Below, in pieces: positions 1 through 5,810 of a DNA stretch of 5,810 nt. The position numbers were made by a program, and so were the translations under genes. Positions within the stretch are counted from its first letter, which is position 1. Each line of letters begins with the position of its first letter. Location: positions 38,090 to 43,899 of the forward strand of contig DCIO01000017.1 of the NCBI GenBank assembly GCA_002315885.1, read 5' to 3'. Under the pieces are notes generated by a model that saw only the letters and a program-made list of their open reading frames with translations, was not told the origin of the DNA and did no database searches. The DNA comes from Lentisphaeria bacterium UBA1724. Its GTDB lineage: Bacteria > Verrucomicrobiota > Lentisphaeria > Oligosphaerales > Oligosphaeraceae.

Positions 1-36
1 CTAGGCACCCTAGGCACCCTAGGCATCCTAGGCTCA
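1..36. repeat. 9-bp tandem repeat with CCTAGG palindromes
   Basis: Four consecutive 9-bp units start at bases 1, 10, 19 and 28. The first two are identical (CTAGGCACC), the third differs at one base (CTAGGCATC) and the fourth has decayed (CTAGGCTCA). The unit junctions create three perfect CCTAGG palindromes at 9-14, 18-23 and 27-32. The array reaches the window edge, so its true length is unknown. A 9-bp period keeps a reading frame: frame 1 reads Leu-Gly-Thr repeats and stays open to a TAA at 94-96. It could therefore be the tail of an upstream gene, but nothing in that short peptide is recognisable. No function is assigned. Confidence 0.8.
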
Positions 37-66
37 GGCGTTTATTCAGACGCCTACGCAGGCGTC
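36..66 (+). repeat. Overlapping inverted repeats (two mutually exclusive hairpins)
   Basis: AGGCGT (36-41) is complementary to ACGCCT (50-55), giving a 6-bp stem with an 8-base loop. The same central arm, extended to GACGCCT (49-55), is also complementary to AGGCGTC (60-66), giving a 7-bp GC-rich stem with a 4-base loop. The two stems share the middle arm and cannot form together; the second looks stronger. No T-run follows directly, so this is not a textbook intrinsic terminator. It may be the 3' end structure of an upstream transcript or a leader element of the hydrogenase operon. Confidence 0.6.
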
Positions 67-83
67 GCGCGGTGCGCGCGCGA
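65..83 (+). repeat. GC-rich hairpin
   Basis: TCGCGCG (65-71) and CGCGCGA (77-83) are perfectly complementary around the loop GTGCG, giving a 7-bp stem made almost entirely of G-C pairs. It shares bases 65-66 with the preceding inverted repeat, so the two compete at that edge. A pyrimidine-rich stretch follows only from about base 107, too far for a standard intrinsic terminator. It sits about 60 bases upstream of the first start codon. Confidence 0.5.
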
Positions 84-133
84 GGGATTACATTAAGCAA
101 GTTTGCCTGATTTCTTTTCCCCTCACCCATAAC

Positions 134-137
134 AGGA
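134..137 (+). promoter_or_regulatory. Ribosome binding site of the first gene
   Basis: AGGA lies 6 bases before the ATG at 144, which is reasonable Shine-Dalgarno spacing. It supports this start over the internal Met at residue 23. No convincing -35/-10 promoter pair was found between the repeats and this site. Confidence 0.65.
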
Positions 138-143
138 ATCCTT

Positions 144-1985
144 ATGAATCGCCTCGAACTCAAGACGCCGCTCCAGCTGCAAAGCACGCTGGACCAGCTC
201 CATGATGGCATGGCACGCCGTCTGGCCGCCGCACCGCCGGGACTCTGCCCCGTAGAGACCGCCCTGAACTATCTGATTCTCTCCCGCTCCCAGAGCTGCG
301 GAAAATGCGTCCCCTGCCGCGTGGGACTGAATACCCTGGCAGAACTCCTGGAACAGCTCCTGGATGGGGAAGGCAATGCGGACACCGTCCGCCTGCTGGA
401 AGAGACCGCCACGGTCATCGCGGACACCTCGGATTGCGCCATCGGACAGGAAGCCGCCAACGCACTGCTCCTGAGCCTGAAGGGCTTCCGTGAAGACTAT
501 CTGGAACACGCCGCCACCGGGCACTGCCTCGTGGGCAAAAAGGAGCCCATCCCCTGCCGCGCAAACTGCCCTGCGGATGTGGATATCCCTGGCTACATCG
601 CACTGGTCCGCGCCGGCCGTCCCGCCGACGCCATTCGCTTGATTCGCAAGGACAATCCCTTCCCCGTGGCCTGCGCCTATATCTGCGAACATCCCTGCGA
701 AGGCCACTGCCGTCGCAAGATGGTGGATGACGCGGTGAATATCCGCGCCATCAAACGCTATGCGGTGGACGCCGCAGGGGATGTCCCCCAACCCGCCTGC
801 GCCCCCGCCACCGACAAGAAGATTGCCGTAATTGGCGGCGGTCCCTGCGGTCTGACTGCGGCCTATTTCCTGACGCTGATGGGACACAAGGTCACGGTCT
901 TTGAGCAGCGCAAGCAACTGGGCGGCATGATGCGCTACGGCATCCCAAGCTACCGCTTCCCAAGAGAAGTGCTGGATGCCGAAATCGCCTCCATCCTCTC
1001 TCTGGGCATCGAAGCCAAGACCAACGTTGCTGTGGGCAAAGACGACCTCTCACTCACCAATCTCCGTAAACAATTCGACGCGGTCTTCCTCTGCATTGGC
1101 GCACACACCGACAAGAAGCTCCGCATCGAAGGCGAAGACTCCAAGGGCGTGATTTCCGCCGTGAAGCTCCTGCGTGGCATCGGTGATGGCGAGCATCCCG
1201 ATTTCACGGGCAAGCGCGTGGTCGTGGTCGGTGGCGGAAATGTGGCCATGGACTGCACCCGTTCTGCCGTGCGCCTGGGCGCCGAGAAGGTCATCTGCGC
1301 CTATCGTCGACGCATTGAAGACATGACCGCCCTCCCCGAAGAAGTCCAGGGCGCCATCGCCGAAGGCGCCGAAGTGATGCAACTCACCGCGCCTCTCAAG
1401 ATTGAAGCCGATGACCAGGGCAACGTGGTCGCTTTCTGGGCAAAACCACAAATCATCGGCGAAGTGGGCAAGGACGGCCGCCCCGCCCCCAAGGACGCCG
1501 ATGCCGACCCCATCCGCATCCCCTGCGATATCGTGCTGGTGGCCATCGGCCAGGGCATCGACTCAAAGGACTTCGAAAATGAAGGCGTGCCCTGCGGACG
1601 CGGCGGATGGATCAAGTCCGATGACGCCACCGAAATCCCCGGCATGCCCGGCGTCTTCGCGGGCGGCGACGTGGCAACGGGCCCCGCTACTGTCATCAAG
1701 GCTATCGCGGCAGGCAAAGTCGCGGCGGCAAATATCGATAAGTTCCTGGGCTTCCATCACGAAATCGTCAAGGACATCCCCATGCCCGATCCCACTTTCG
1801 CGGATTTGCAGGCACACGGCCGCGTAAATCCCGCCGAACGCCCCGCCGACGAACGCAAGCACGATTTCGTCTGCATGGAACACGCCTACACGAAGCAGGA
1901 AGCCGCCGAAGAATGCGGCCGTTGCCTGCGTTGCGATTGCTTTGGTTTTGGTAGCTTCAAGGGAGGGAGGAAGGAAAGATGGTAA
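144..1985 (+). CDS. NuoF-type 4Fe-4S / GltD-type FAD-NAD(P) oxidoreductase fusion, predicted electron-transfer partner of the hydrogenase
   Basis: This 613-residue protein should move electrons between NAD(P)H and the hydrogenase encoded next. Residues 1-115 match the C-terminal iron-sulfur domain of NuoF: SCGKCVPCRVG at 51-61 plus C98 (DCAIG) supply the four ligands of an N3-like cluster. The FMN/NADH-binding part of NuoF is absent. Residues 128-200 form the cysteine-rich GltD/NfnB-type entry domain, with C138, C142, C177, C181, C185 and C189, plus C128. An FAD Rossmann motif GGGPCG lies at 231-236 with acidic E254. A second dinucleotide motif GGGNVAMD lies at 363-370, followed by YRRR at 387-390, which in this family favours NADPH. 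The closing FAD motif GGD is at 507-509. The C-terminus has a further cysteine group (C591, C594, C597, C599). There is no signal peptide or membrane segment, so the protein is cytoplasmic. It is not a true glutamate synthase subunit: no GltB is adjacent. The domain call is firm; the cofactor preference is inferred. Confidence 0.93.
   Translation: MNRLELKTPLQLQSTLDQLHDGMARRLAAAPPGLCPVETALNYLILSRSQSCGKCVPCRVGLNTLAELLEQLLDGEGNADTVRLLEETATVIADTSDCAIGQEAANALLLSLKGFREDYLEHAATGHCLVGKKEPIPCRANCPADVDIPGYIALVRAGRPADAIRLIRKDNPFPVACAYICEHPCEGHCRRKMVDDAVNIRAIKRYAVDAAGDVPQPACAPATDKKIAVIGGGPCGLTAAYFLTLMGHKVTVFEQRKQLGGMMRYGIPSYRFPREVLDAEIASILSLGIEAKTNVAVGKDDLSLTNLRKQFDAVFLCIGAHTDKKLRIEGEDSKGVISAVKLLRGIGDGEHPDFTGKRVVVVGGGNVAMDCTRSAVRLGAEKVICAYRRRIEDMTALPEEVQGAIAEGAEVMQLTAPLKIEADDQGNVVAFWAKPQIIGEVGKDGRPAPKDADADPIRIPCDIVLVAIGQGIDSKDFENEGVPCGRGGWIKSDDATEIPGMPGVFAGGDVATGPATVIKAIAAGKVAAANIDKFLGFHHEIVKDIPMPDPTFADLQAHGRVNPAERPADERKHDFVCMEHAYTKQEAAEECGRCLRCDCFGFGSFKGGRKERW
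1961..1973 (+). promoter_or_regulatory. Strong ribosome binding site for hydA inside the upstream gene
   Basis: An unbroken purine run covers 1959-1979. It contains GGAGG at 1966-1970, 8 bases before the hydA ATG at 1979. The run encodes the basic tail (Lys-Gly-Gly-Arg-Lys-Glu-Arg) of the upstream protein, so that tail may be shaped by the need for a strong site. With the 7-bp gene overlap, it suggests translational coupling and matched amounts of the two subunits. Confidence 0.85.
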
Positions 1986-3703
1986 GTTTCACCCTAAATG
2001 GCAAGGCGGTCCAGGCCGCCCAGGGCACGACGATTCTTGAGGCCGCGAAAGCCGCGGGCGTCGAAATCCCACACCTCTGCTACCTGAAAGACGTCAACGA
2101 GATTGGCGCATGCCGTCTCTGCGTGGTGGAAATCGAGGGCGTCCAGCGCCTGGCACCCGCCTGCGAGACCCTGGTGACTGAGGGCATGGTGGTCCGCACC
2201 GAATCCCCCCGCGTCCTGGCCGCACGGAAGGTCAATCTCCAGCTGATTCTCTCCAAGCACCGCACTTCCTGCACCACATGCATCCGCAACAAGAATTGCG
2301 TCCTGCAGGACCTCTCCTCACAATTCAATCTTCTGGACATCCCATACGATGTCAAGCCCGAAAAGAACGCCAAAGACCTGCGCTGCCCCATCGTGCGGGA
2401 TGCCTCCAAGTGCGTCCAGTGCATGCGATGCGTCCAAGTCTGCGACAAAATCCAGCAGGTGCACATCTGGGATGCGGTAGGAAATGGCAGCCGTTCCGTG
2501 GTTGACACCGCCAATCGCAAAGCCGTCGTGGACACTGACTGCACCTTCTGCGGACAGTGCGTCACCCACTGCCCCACTGGCGCACTCACCGCACGGGATG
2601 ACACCGATCGCGTCCTCAAGGCCCTGGCGAATCCCCAGCTGACCACCGTCATCCAGGTGGCCCCCGCTATCCGCGCCGCTTGGTGCGAGGCATTCGGGCT
2701 GGACGCCAAGACCGCCACCGTAGGCAAGATGGTCTCCGCCCTGAAGGCACTGGGTTTCAACTACGTCTTCGACACAAACTTCAGCGCCGACCTGACCATC
2801 ATGGAAGAAGGCAGCGAACTCCTGGCCCGCCTGAAGGACGCCAAGAATTACTCCTGGCCCATGTTCACCAGCTGCTGCCCTGGATGGGTGCGCTACGCCA
2901 AGAACACCTATCCCGAATTCGTGGGCAATCTCTCCACGGCCAAATCCCCCCAGCAGATGTTCGGCGCCGTGGCAAAGACCTACTTCACCGAAAAGGTGGG
3001 CGTGGATGCGAAGAATCTCTTCGTAGTCTCCGTCATGCCCTGCTCTGCCAAGAAAGCCGAGAGCGAACTGCCCACCATGCAAGGCGCCAACGGTGATCCC
3101 GATGTGGATGCGGTCCTGACCACACGCGAATTCTGCCGACTTCTGAAATTCTTGAATGTGGATCCCACCAAACTAGAGGAAGCCGCCTTTGATTCTCCTC
3201 TGGGCACTGGCACCGGCGCCGCAGTCATCTTCGGCGCCACGGGCGGTGTCATGGAGGCCGCTCTACGTTCCGCATACTACCTGGTCACGGGCAAAAATCC
3301 CGACGCGGATGCCTTCGCCAAAGACCGCCCCACCGCGGACAAACCCTGGCAGGAAGGCACCGTGGAAATCCCGGGTTTCGGAAAACTCCACACCGCAGTG
3401 GCATCTGGACTGGGCAATACCCGCGCACTCCTGGATTCCATCAAGAATGGCACAACCAAGGTGGATTTCGTGGAAATCATGGCCTGCCCCGGCGGCTGCG
3501 CTGGTGGCGGCGGCCAGCCCATCCACGAAGGAAAGGAAATGGCCGCCACACGCGCCAATACCCTCTGGGAACTGGATGCCAATAGCACCCTGCGCTTCTC
3601 TCACGAAAACGCGGATGTGCTGGCACTCTACAAGGAATTCCTGGAGAGCCCTCTCTCCGAAAAGTCGCACCACCTGCTCCATACCGACCATAAGGGCTGG
3701 TAG
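1979..3703 (+). CDS. hydA: [FeFe] hydrogenase catalytic subunit, M3 architecture (group A)
   Basis: It catalyses reversible 2H+ + 2e- = H2 in the cytoplasm. All domains of the clostridial CpI type are present, and its 574 residues equal the CpI length. An N-terminal ferredoxin-like 2Fe-2S domain uses C34, C45, C48 and C62. A His-ligated 4Fe-4S cluster uses H94, C98, C101 and C107. Two 4Fe-4S clusters follow, with C145/C148/C151/C155 and C188/C191/C194/C198. The three H-cluster signatures are TSCCPGW (297-303), MPCSAKKAE (353-361) and MACPGGCAGGGGQ (501-513). The cluster ligands are C300, C355, C503 and C507, and C299 is the proton-transfer cysteine. E277, E280 and S323 match further proton-path positions. 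The C-terminal small-subunit-like segment ends SEKSHHLLHTDHKGW. Nothing essential is missing, so the enzyme should be active once matured by HydEFG, which are not encoded here. The neighbouring flavoprotein fusion suggests an NAD(P)H-linked group A2-type enzyme rather than a stand-alone ferredoxin hydrogenase. Confidence 0.98.
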   Translation: MVSFTLNGKAVQAAQGTTILEAAKAAGVEIPHLCYLKDVNEIGACRLCVVEIEGVQRLAPACETLVTEGMVVRTESPRVLAARKVNLQLILSKHRTSCTTCIRNKNCVLQDLSSQFNLLDIPYDVKPEKNAKDLRCPIVRDASKCVQCMRCVQVCDKIQQVHIWDAVGNGSRSVVDTANRKAVVDTDCTFCGQCVTHCPTGALTARDDTDRVLKALANPQLTTVIQVAPAIRAAWCEAFGLDAKTATVGKMVSALKALGFNYVFDTNFSADLTIMEEGSELLARLKDAKNYSWPMFTSCCPGWVRYAKNTYPEFVGNLSTAKSPQQMFGAVAKTYFTEKVGVDAKNLFVVSVMPCSAKKAESELPTMQGANGDPDVDAVLTTREFCRLLKFLNVDPTKLEEAAFDSPLGTGTGAAVIFGATGGVMEAALRSAYYLVTGKNPDADAFAKDRPTADKPWQEGTVEIPGFGKLHTAVASGLGNTRALLDSIKNGTTKVDFVEIMACPGGCAGGGGQPIHEGKEMAATRANTLWELDANSTLRFSHENADVLALYKEFLESPLSEKSHHLLHTDHKGW

Positions 3704-3733
3704 CCACTCCCTGCCGACTCACTCATCCTCAAA
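3704..3733 (+). other. 30-bp hydA-glycosidase spacer without a ribosome binding site
   Basis: The spacer between the hydA TAG stop and the next ATG is pyrimidine-rich. It contains no AGGA/GGAG-like site, no hairpin with a T-run and no recognisable promoter. The downstream gene is in the same frame as hydA, and no stop or alternative ATG, GTG or TTG start lies between them. The close spacing suggests co-transcription, with initiation by coupling or by a site not resembling Shine-Dalgarno. Confidence 0.7.
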
Positions 3734-5776
3734 ATGAGCTATCCCGAAGAAAAAGATTTCGTCGCCGCATCCCAAGGATTCGCTTCCTGGCTCCCTGACC
3801 TCGTCAGCTATGAGCCAGGCTTCCGACTCTTCCGACGCGTCTTTGAAAGCTCCACCGCCCGCCATCTCTCCATCTACTCCTGCGCGGACTGCCGGTATAA
3901 GCTCTATCTGGATGGAAAACTGATTGCCACGGGGCCCGTGAAAAGCCCCGTGTGGTACAAGCAACTGGCATGCTCCGAAGTGGATATCCTGCCTGGACGA
4001 CATGTGCTCGCCGCAGAAGTCGTCGTCTGGGCGGACGGGTGGTTCAAGAGCATCTCGCCCTTCTCGGAAATGCACCTGGGCGGAGGACTCTACGTCTCCT
4101 GCAAGGATGGCGAACTCCAACTCTCCACGCCATGGAACTGGAAGGGCGCCCTGGATCCCAGCCGACAAAATCTCCACCCCACCGAACACATTTCCCAAGG
4201 GGATTACTTCTTCGCCACCAGCCGCGAGGAAACCGACTTCTCCAAAGACCTGGGAGATTGGAAGGCGTTGGATTTCGATGACTCCTCCTGGCAGGAGCTC
4301 CAGCGCATCGCACGAAATGCGGGTATCCATGGATATAACCTCAACGGCGACACGGGCGTCGTCAGCGCCATGGAAATGCCCCAAGTGCGCCCCATGAAAC
4401 GAGAACCGCTGGCATGCAAGACACTGGATGCACCTGGGACTACCCTGGGAATCCAAGCGGACGGCTCCCTCAAGGGAACCCTCCCCGCTGGACACTCCGA
4501 AAGCCTCGTCTCCCTGGAAAAGTATCTGACGGGATATATCCAACTCGCGGGCTCCGCCGCAAAGGGCACCATCCTGCTACGGCAATTCGAAAAACCTGAC
4601 GAATCCCATTGGCAGGAAGATGTCATGCATTTGTGCGGAAAAGCCTGGCAGATGGAGACCTTCGAACTGCGAGCGGCGAACTACCTGCGCGTCATCGCAG
4701 ACCTGGAAGAACCCATGGAATTCTCCCTGAAGACGGAATTCTACTCCTACGATTTCGGAACATTCCGCGAATTCCATGCCCAGGACAAAATGCTGGAGAA
4801 AATCTACCAGGTCGGCATCCATACCGCACGATGCTGCGCACACGATACCTACGAGGACTGCCCATTCTACGAGCGCTTCCAATACGAAGGCGATACACGC
4901 GTCCAGGCATTGATTTCCTACGAGGCAACGGGTAATGGCGAGTTGGGACGAAAGGCAATCCTGGACTTCTCGCGCAGCCAGGCCGCCAACGGACTGGTCC
5001 AAAGCCGTTTCCCCTCCTCACTGCCACAGTATATCCCGGGCTATGCGCTCATCTGGATTCTGATGATCGAGGACTACCAGCGCTATTTCCATGACGCAAA
5101 ACTCCTCCATCAACTCTTCTGGGGCATCCAGGGCGTCATCCGTTACTACACGGATCTCGTCGATAAAACCACGGGACTGGCGGGACATCCCGGGTTCTGG
5201 GCATTCTCCGACTGGACACAAGAATGGAATGACTCCTACGGCGATCCCTCCCGCGACAAGAAATCCCCCACTGCCATCGAGAACCTCCTTTTCGCATACG
5301 CACTCCAGGCCGCAAGCCGACTCGCCAAACTGGAAGGCGAGGAGTATCTGGCGGAACGCTGGGATGCCCTCCAGAGGAATATCATCCAGGCCGTCAACAA
5401 GAATCTATTCGACGAAGCAAAGGGCATCTACCGCGATGTCCCAGGAAAGGATTGGTATAGCCGACATGCACAGGCACTGGCCATTCTGACCAATGCCGTG
5501 CCCGCTCAGCACCTCCCTTCCGTCAAGAAGGCCCTGCTGGAGGACATCCCCGGCATGAGTGTCTGTAGCCTCTATTTCCAGTTCTATGTCCTGGATGCCT
5601 TGCGGATGCTGGGTGACAAAGAAGGCGTGCGGAAAGCCCTGGCGCCCTGGTATGCCTGCCTGGAAGAAAGCCCCTGGCTGACCACCTTCCCCGAAGTCTC
5701 CAGCGCCACCTCCTCTCGAAGCATGTGCCACGCCTGGAGCAGCGCACCCGTCTTCTTCCTCCTCAAGAGCTTCTAA
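3734..5776 (+). CDS. Alpha-L-rhamnosidase-like six-hairpin glycoside hydrolase (GH78 family), cytoplasmic
   Basis: Predicted to hydrolyse terminal alpha-L-rhamnosyl residues from oligosaccharides with inversion of configuration. Residues 1-210 are beta-sandwich-like, with the family signature of a sugar-binding jelly roll (RYKLYLDGKLIATGP, 54-68). Residues 210-340 resemble a second beta domain, and 345-640 form the (alpha/alpha)6 barrel. The catalytic motif DCPFYERFQYEGD (375-387) gives D375, E380 as likely general acid, and D387. This spacing matches the shorter form known from Bacillus sp. GL1 RhaB rather than the longer DCPxRxER form. TTFPE near 650-654 supplies the likely general base E654, followed by the conserved CHAW (665-668). 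The usual Trp between the acid residues is Tyr384. There is no signal peptide or lipobox, so the substrate must be imported. The ATG at 3734 is the first possible start after the hydA stop, and the N-terminus aligns with the family pattern. GH78-like proteins include other specificities, so rhamnose is probable but unproven. Confidence 0.88.
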   Translation: MSYPEEKDFVAASQGFASWLPDLVSYEPGFRLFRRVFESSTARHLSIYSCADCRYKLYLDGKLIATGPVKSPVWYKQLACSEVDILPGRHVLAAEVVVWADGWFKSISPFSEMHLGGGLYVSCKDGELQLSTPWNWKGALDPSRQNLHPTEHISQGDYFFATSREETDFSKDLGDWKALDFDDSSWQELQRIARNAGIHGYNLNGDTGVVSAMEMPQVRPMKREPLACKTLDAPGTTLGIQADGSLKGTLPAGHSESLVSLEKYLTGYIQLAGSAAKGTILLRQFEKPDESHWQEDVMHLCGKAWQMETFELRAANYLRVIADLEEPMEFSLKTEFYSYDFGTFREFHAQDKMLEKIYQVGIHTARCCAHDTYEDCPFYERFQYEGDTRVQALISYEATGNGELGRKAILDFSRSQAANGLVQSRFPSSLPQYIPGYALIWILMIEDYQRYFHDAKLLHQLFWGIQGVIRYYTDLVDKTTGLAGHPGFWAFSDWTQEWNDSYGDPSRDKKSPTAIENLLFAYALQAASRLAKLEGEEYLAERWDALQRNIIQAVNKNLFDEAKGIYRDVPGKDWYSRHAQALAILTNAVPAQHLPSVKKALLEDIPGMSVCSLYFQFYVLDALRMLGDKEGVRKALAPWYACLEESPWLTTFPEVSSATSSRSMCHAWSSAPVFFLLKSF

Positions 5777-5810
5777 CCCTGGGCGATGCCCGTCCATGGG
5801 TGTACCGACG
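5777..5810. other. Short 3' flank with no assigned feature
   Basis: The last 34 bases follow the TAA of the glycosidase gene. They hold only a weak 4-bp inverted repeat, GGGC/GCCC (5781-5784 and 5788-5791), with no T-run. No start of a further gene can be supported before the window ends. Confidence 0.5.

Noticed and set aside
1..96. Open frame 1 running from the window edge to TAA at 94-96, possible tail of an upstream gene
   Set aside because: The peptide is a Leu-Gly-Thr-like repeat followed by unrecognisable sequence. It may equally be non-coding repeat DNA, and only 31 codons are visible.
97..120. Possible intrinsic terminator: GCAA/TTGC followed by a T-rich stretch
   Set aside because: The stem has only four pairs with a 2-base loop, and the pyrimidine stretch is interrupted by C.
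103..133. Possible promoter TTGCCT (103-108) with CATAAC (128-133)
   Set aside because: The spacer of 19 bases is too long, the -10 match is poor, and transcription would start at or beyond the ribosome binding site.
123..917. 264-codon open frame on the minus strand opposite the first gene
   Set aside because: It lies opposite a gene with clear domain motifs, its translation shows no recognisable family, and long antisense frames are expected in GC-rich coding DNA.
144..1985. Annotation as glutamate synthase small subunit (gltD)
   Set aside because: The N-terminal NuoF-type Fe-S domain, the altered cysteine pattern and the overlap with hydA point to a hydrogenase partner. No glutamate synthase large subunit is present.
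2318..3082. 254-codon open frame on the minus strand within hydA
   Set aside because: It is fully overlapped by the well-conserved hydrogenase; composition is the simpler explanation.
3719..4543. 274-codon open frame on the minus strand within the glycosidase gene
   Set aside because: It is a shadow of the GH78 reading frame, and its translation resembles no known domain.
5781..5791. GGGC-GAT-GCCC hairpin after the glycosidase stop codon
   Set aside because: It has only four base pairs and no following T-run, so it is insufficient for a terminator call.

Overview
The window is a GC-rich, densely coded bacterial segment with three consecutive plus-strand genes. No tRNA, rRNA, CRISPR array or mobile element is visible. 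The first two genes form a hydrogen-metabolism module: an iron-sulfur flavoprotein related to the glutamate synthase small subunit, then a complete M3-type [FeFe] hydrogenase. The third is a cytoplasmic alpha-L-rhamnosidase-like glycoside hydrolase (GH78). An oxygen-sensitive [FeFe] hydrogenase beside a plant-polysaccharide glycosidase points to an obligately anaerobic, saccharolytic fermenter of a gut, rumen or sediment type. The sequence alone does not fix the lineage.

Layout. Bases 1-143 hold no convincing gene. They contain a 9-bp tandem repeat built on CCTAGG, then overlapping GC-rich inverted repeats, then a pyrimidine-rich stretch and a ribosome binding site. Bases 144-1985 encode a 613-residue fusion of the NuoF-type 4Fe-4S domain to a GltD-type FAD/NAD(P) oxidoreductase. 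Bases 1979-3703 encode the 574-residue hydrogenase; its start overlaps the end of the first gene by 7 bp, and its strong ribosome binding site lies inside that gene. After 30 bp, in the same reading frame, bases 3734-5776 encode the 680-residue GH78-like enzyme. The last 34 bases carry no recognisable feature.

How they may work together. The flavoprotein probably passes electrons between NAD(P)H and the iron-sulfur relay of the hydrogenase, so the pair would form a compact NAD(P)H-linked hydrogenase. It lacks the NuoE-like subunit and the FMN/NADH-binding part of NuoF found in classical trimeric bifurcating enzymes. The arrangement fits the 'glutamate synthase-linked' [FeFe] group A2 class. 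The rhamnosidase would release L-rhamnose from imported oligosaccharides. A metabolic link, with sugar fermentation generating reductant that leaves as H2, is plausible but inferred only from adjacency. The hydrogenase maturases HydE, HydF and HydG are not in the window and must be encoded elsewhere.
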